Source: Desulfobacteraceae bacterium (GTDB lineage: Bacteria; Desulfobacterota; Desulfobacteria; Desulfobacterales; Desulfococcaceae). Taken from it: 33,967 bases of DNA. The position numbers were made by a program, and so were the translations under genes. This document shows positions 31,030 to 33,967 of the stretch, in pieces. Location of the stretch: NCBI GenBank assembly GCA_011390755.1, contig JAABRU010000068.1, positions 1 to 33,967 of the forward strand. Direction: 5' to 3'. Each line of letters begins with the position of its first letter. Position 1 is the stretch's first letter. The notes beneath the pieces were generated by a model, which was not told the DNA's origin, ran no database searches, and saw only the letters and a program-made list of their open reading frames with translations.

Positions 31030-33471
31030 ATGAAAAAAAACTTCAGCCTGCACAGAACACTGTTATGGAGCATGATGCTTACGGCCTTTCTGGCTGTAGG
31101 CGGAATGGCTGTATTCCGCGGCCTGCGGGAATACGGGGAATACCGCAAAGATATCAGTATGCTCAAAAAAAATTATGTATCCGCGCGCAAAGAACAGAGC
31201 CGGGATGAAGTGGAAAAAGTGCTGGCCTATATTCAGTATAAACGCAGCACGACAGAAAAAAAACTGAAAGAAAATATCCGTCTGCGGGTAAATGAGGCCC
31301 TCGCACTGTCCGGAAATCTGTATGAAAAATACAAAGAAAAGAAAAGTTCCGATGAAATCGGAGACATGATCAGAGAGGCCCTTCGTCCCCTGCGTTTTCA
31401 TCAGGGCAGGGGATATTTTTTTATTTACGACATGAAAGGCATCAGCATCCTGATGCCCTTTTCCCCAAACCTGGAAGGCAAAAACCTCTGGGATTTGCAG
31501 GACAGCAAGGGGCTGTTTACCATCCGGCGTTTTGTTTCCATGATCAAAGAAAAAGGGGAAGGCTGTCTGCACTGGCACTGGTATAAGCCGGGGAATACGC
31601 AAAACATGGCTGAAAAAATCGGTTTTGCAAAATATTTTGCCCCTCTGGACTGGTGGATCGGAACCGGGGAATATACGGAAGATGCGGAAAAAGACATACA
31701 GCAGGAATGCCTGGTCTGGATCAACAATATCCGCTACGGAAAAGACGGTTATATTTTTGTCTATGATTTTGCGGCCAATACCCTGGCCCATTACAAACCG
31801 CAGAACATCGGCATCAATCAGTGGCATTTCACTGATCCGCACGGGGTAAAGGTTTTACAGGAACTCATCCGCATTTCCCAAAATGAGGAAGGCGGATATC
31901 TGCGGTATGTGGGAAGCATCCGTCCCAGCACCGGAGAACCCGCGTATAAACTGAGTTATGCAAAGGCGGTTCCGGACTGGCAATGGATGGTGGGAACCGG
32001 GGTATATACCGATGAAATCGAATCCATACTGGCACAGAAAAATGCGACTGCCCAAAATGAGATAATAAAAGATATGCTGATTTCTCTGGCCGTTCTTGCC
32101 GGGCTGATTCTCTTCATTGCCGCGGTTTCCGGTTTTATTTCCGGAAAAATTATGAAAAACTTCCAGATTTTTTCAGATTTTTTCAAAAAATCTGTTACCG
32201 AATCCCATCCGGTTGAGGAGGAAGCACTTTTTTTTTCCGAATTCCGGGAACTGGCATTTACCGCCAACCGGATGACCGAAGAACGGGATCGGAGCAGAGA
32301 GGAAGTCCGGAAAATGGAAGAAGAGCTGCAGCGGGCCCAGAAAATGGAATCTCTGGGAAGACTGGCGGGCGGCGTGGCACATGATCTGAACAATGTGCTG
32401 GCCGCGGCGGTCAGTTATCCGGAAATGATTCTCATGGAACTTCCGGAAGACAGTTCCATCCGGGGACCGCTTCTCAGCATAAAAACATCCGGTCAGCGGG
32501 CCACTGCCATTTTGCAGGATCTCCTCTCTCTTGCCCGCAGCGGAATTCCCCGAAAGGAAATTGTCAGTCTCAACCGGATTATCCGGAAATATCTGAAAAG
32601 CCCGGCGCATGAGCAGCTCCGCAGCACTTATCCCGATATCCGGATCCCTTTTCTGCCTGCGGAAGATCTGCTGCATATCTGCGGTTCTCCGGATCATCTG
32701 GAAAAAGCAGTGGCAAATCTGATATTCAATGCTGCCGAAACTGTGAAAACAAAAGGGACTGTCACCATCGCGACGGAAAACCGTTATATGGACAGACCTT
32801 TCAGCGGATATGATACTATCCGGGAAGGTGATTACTGTGTACTGAGAGTGGAGGATGATGGCCCCGGCATTTCCCCGGAAGACAAAGAAAAAATATTTGA
32901 ACCCTTTTACAGCAAAAAAGTTATGGGGCGCAGCGGAACCGGCCTGGGCATGGCGGTGGTGTGGGGAACAGTCCACGATCACGGCGGATATATCCATATT
33001 GACAGTCCCGATGAAGGGGGGAATGTCTTTGAACTCTATTTTTATGCCAGCAGAGAAAAGGAAACCCACACAGAAATCACTCTGAAAGACTTCAGCGGAA
33101 ACGGCGAAACGGTTCTGGTGGCAGATGATATGGAGGATCAGCGGGAAATTGCCTCACTGATGCTGCAAAAACTGAATTACCGGGTGCATACGGTTGCGGA
33201 CGGAAATGCTGCCGTGGAATGGCTGACAAAAAACAGCGCAGACATTCTGCTGCTGGATATGATTATGGATCCCCGCATGGACGGACTGGAAACCTATCAG
33301 CAGATTATTGCCATCCGGCCGGGGCAGAAAGCCGTTATTACAAGCGGCTTTCCGGAAAATGAACGGGTTGCGGCGGCCCGGAAACTGGGGGCGGGAGCTT
33401 ATCTGAGAAAGCCCTATACCATGGAAAAACTGGGAAAGGCCATAAAAGAAGAACTGAAGCGGAGGCAGTAA
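31030..33471 (+). CDS. Double-Cache hybrid histidine kinase with C-terminal receiver domain
   Basis: An 813-aa membrane sensor. TM1 lies about 9-30. The extracytoplasmic region carries two Cache_2-type domains (RFHQGRGYFFIYDMKGISIL; RYGKDGYIFVYDF), each ending in a WWIGTGEY- or WMVGTGVYTD-like motif. TM2 lies about 348-370, then a coiled coil. HisKA carries H451 in GGVAHDLNNVLAAA. The HATPase shows DDGPGISPEDKEKIFEPF and GTGLGMAVV. The receiver domain begins TVLVADDMEDQ and has phospho-Asp D743 in LLLDMIMD and K in YLRKPYT. Cache_2 sensors typically bind small organic ligands. It starts 6 bases after rfbB with no own Shine-Dalgarno, suggesting coupling. A 7-bp tandem array begins right after its stop. 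Confidence 0.92.
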   Translation: MKKNFSLHRTLLWSMMLTAFLAVGGMAVFRGLREYGEYRKDISMLKKNYVSARKEQSRDEVEKVLAYIQYKRSTTEKKLKENIRLRVNEALALSGNLYEKYKEKKSSDEIGDMIREALRPLRFHQGRGYFFIYDMKGISILMPFSPNLEGKNLWDLQDSKGLFTIRRFVSMIKEKGEGCLHWHWYKPGNTQNMAEKIGFAKYFAPLDWWIGTGEYTEDAEKDIQQECLVWINNIRYGKDGYIFVYDFAANTLAHYKPQNIGINQWHFTDPHGVKVLQELIRISQNEEGGYLRYVGSIRPSTGEPAYKLSYAKAVPDWQWMVGTGVYTDEIESILAQKNATAQNEIIKDMLISLAVLAGLILFIAAVSGFISGKIMKNFQIFSDFFKKSVTESHPVEEEALFFSEFRELAFTANRMTEERDRSREEVRKMEEELQRAQKMESLGRLAGGVAHDLNNVLAAAVSYPEMILMELPEDSSIRGPLLSIKTSGQRATAILQDLLSLARSGIPRKEIVSLNRIIRKYLKSPAHEQLRSTYPDIRIPFLPAEDLLHICGSPDHLEKAVANLIFNAAETVKTKGTVTIATENRYMDRPFSGYDTIREGDYCVLRVEDDGPGISPEDKEKIFEPFYSKKVMGRSGTGLGMAVVWGTVHDHGGYIHIDSPDEGGNVFELYFYASREKETHTEITLKDFSGNGETVLVADDMEDQREIASLMLQKLNYRVHTVADGNAAVEWLTKNSADILLLDMIMDPRMDGLETYQQIIAIRPGQKAVITSGFPENERVAAARKLGAGAYLRKPYTMEKLGKAIKEELKRRQ

Positions 33472-33483
33472 TTTCAGGGAGGG

Positions 33484-33967
33484 TGTCAGGGGTTCGGTGT
33501 CAGGGGTTCGGGGTTCGGTGTCAGGGGTCAGGTGTTCGGTGTTCGGTGTTCGGTGTCAGGTGTTCGGTGTCAGGGGTCCGGTGTTCGGTGTTCGGTGTTC
33601 GGTGTCAGGGGTTCGGTGTTCGGTGTTCGGTGTTCGGTGTCAGGGGTTCGGTGTTCGGTGTTCGGTGTCAGGGGTTCGGGGTCAGGGGTTCGGGGTTCGG
33701 TGTCAGGGGTTCGGGGTCAGGGGTTCGGGGTTCGGTGTCAGGGGTCAGGTGTTCGGTGTTCGGTGTCAGGGGTTCGGTGTTCGGTGTTCGGTGTTCGGTG
33801 TCAGGGGTTCGGTGTTCGGTGTCAGGGGTTCGGTGTTCGGTGTTCGGTGTTCGGTGTTCGGTGTTCGGTGTTCGGTGTTCGGTGTCAGGGGTTCGGTGTT
33901 CGGTGTTCGGTGTTCGGTGTCAGGTGTTCGGTGTTCGGTGTTCGGTGTCAGGTGTTCGGTGTTCGGT
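33484..33967 (+). repeat. Perfect 7-bp tandem array running to the window edge
   Basis: About 69 consecutive 7-base units without a single insertion or deletion. Each unit is G/T-GT-TC/CA-GG: TGTTCGG, GGTTCGG, TGTCAGG or GGTCAGG, with one GGTCCGG. Variation is limited to position 1 and positions 4-5. The plus strand has no stop codon in any frame, while the minus strand has TGA in every CAGG unit. It starts 12 bases after the kinase stop codon and is truncated by the window end. Confidence 0.95.

Noticed and set aside
33484-33967. CRISPR array or coding repeat
   Set aside because: Units are 7 bases with no spacers; although open on the plus strand, the array follows a stop codon and has no Shine-Dalgarno or start.

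Overview
The window (33,967 bases, moderate GC) looks like a chromosomal segment of a large, repeat-rich genome of a sulfate-reducer-like deltaproteobacterium (Desulfobacterota), perhaps a filamentous Desulfonema-type organism. This is inference from gene style only: a giant TPR-CHAT protease, Cache-type histidine kinases, HTH-TPR proteins, many toxin-antitoxin remnants and many small palindromic repeats. No rRNA, tRNA or marker gene fixes the taxon.

Layout. 1-2.8 kb: repeats, an orphan amino-acid ABC transporter binding protein with a terminator, then two truncated genes (a DUF2887/Rpn-type C-terminus and a HigA antitoxin C-terminus) that meet head to head at one breakpoint. 2.8-6.3 kb: a minus-strand HTH-TPR protein with an 11-bp-phased repeat at its start, and a divergent zinc-ribbon membrane protein. 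6.3-16.2 kb: a long minus-strand run, in transcription order: sigma-70-family sigma factor, Cys-rich unknown protein, a protein with an anti-sigma-type HC2 zinc finger and a DUF4384-like C-terminus, a YgiT-type zinc finger protein, a tiny toxin-antitoxin-like trio (30-aa ORF, PBECR/RelE-like protein, DUF2283), a 1503-aa TPR-CHAT caspase-like protease, a secreted Gly-zipper protein and a small hydrophobic protein. 16.4-19.2 kb: a plus-strand AAA ATPase/PD-(D/E)XK nuclease and an AbiE pair whose toxin has lost its catalytic core. 19.2-22.8 kb: almost only repeats plus one unknown protein. 22.8-27.6 kb: a membrane histidine kinase, an S1-domain RNA-binding protein and a DUF4389 membrane protein. 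27.6-30 kb: nested repeats around a TadA-like deaminase. 30-33.5 kb: rfbB followed 6 bp later by a double-Cache hybrid histidine kinase, ending in a perfect 7-bp tandem array that runs out of the window.

The most interesting system is the 6.3-16.2 kb run. A sigma factor, a candidate anti-sigma protein and a giant TPR-CHAT protease on one strand recall the type III-E CRISPR logic, in which the TPR-CHAT protease Csx29 cleaves Csx30 to release a sigma factor. No cas gene or CRISPR array is visible here, so this may be a CRISPR-independent protease-controlled sigma switch, with a secreted glycine-zipper protein as a possible output. A second theme is the set of at least seven families of short (80-170 bp) palindromic or terminal-inverted-repeat elements, several present in two or more copies and some nested inside each other.
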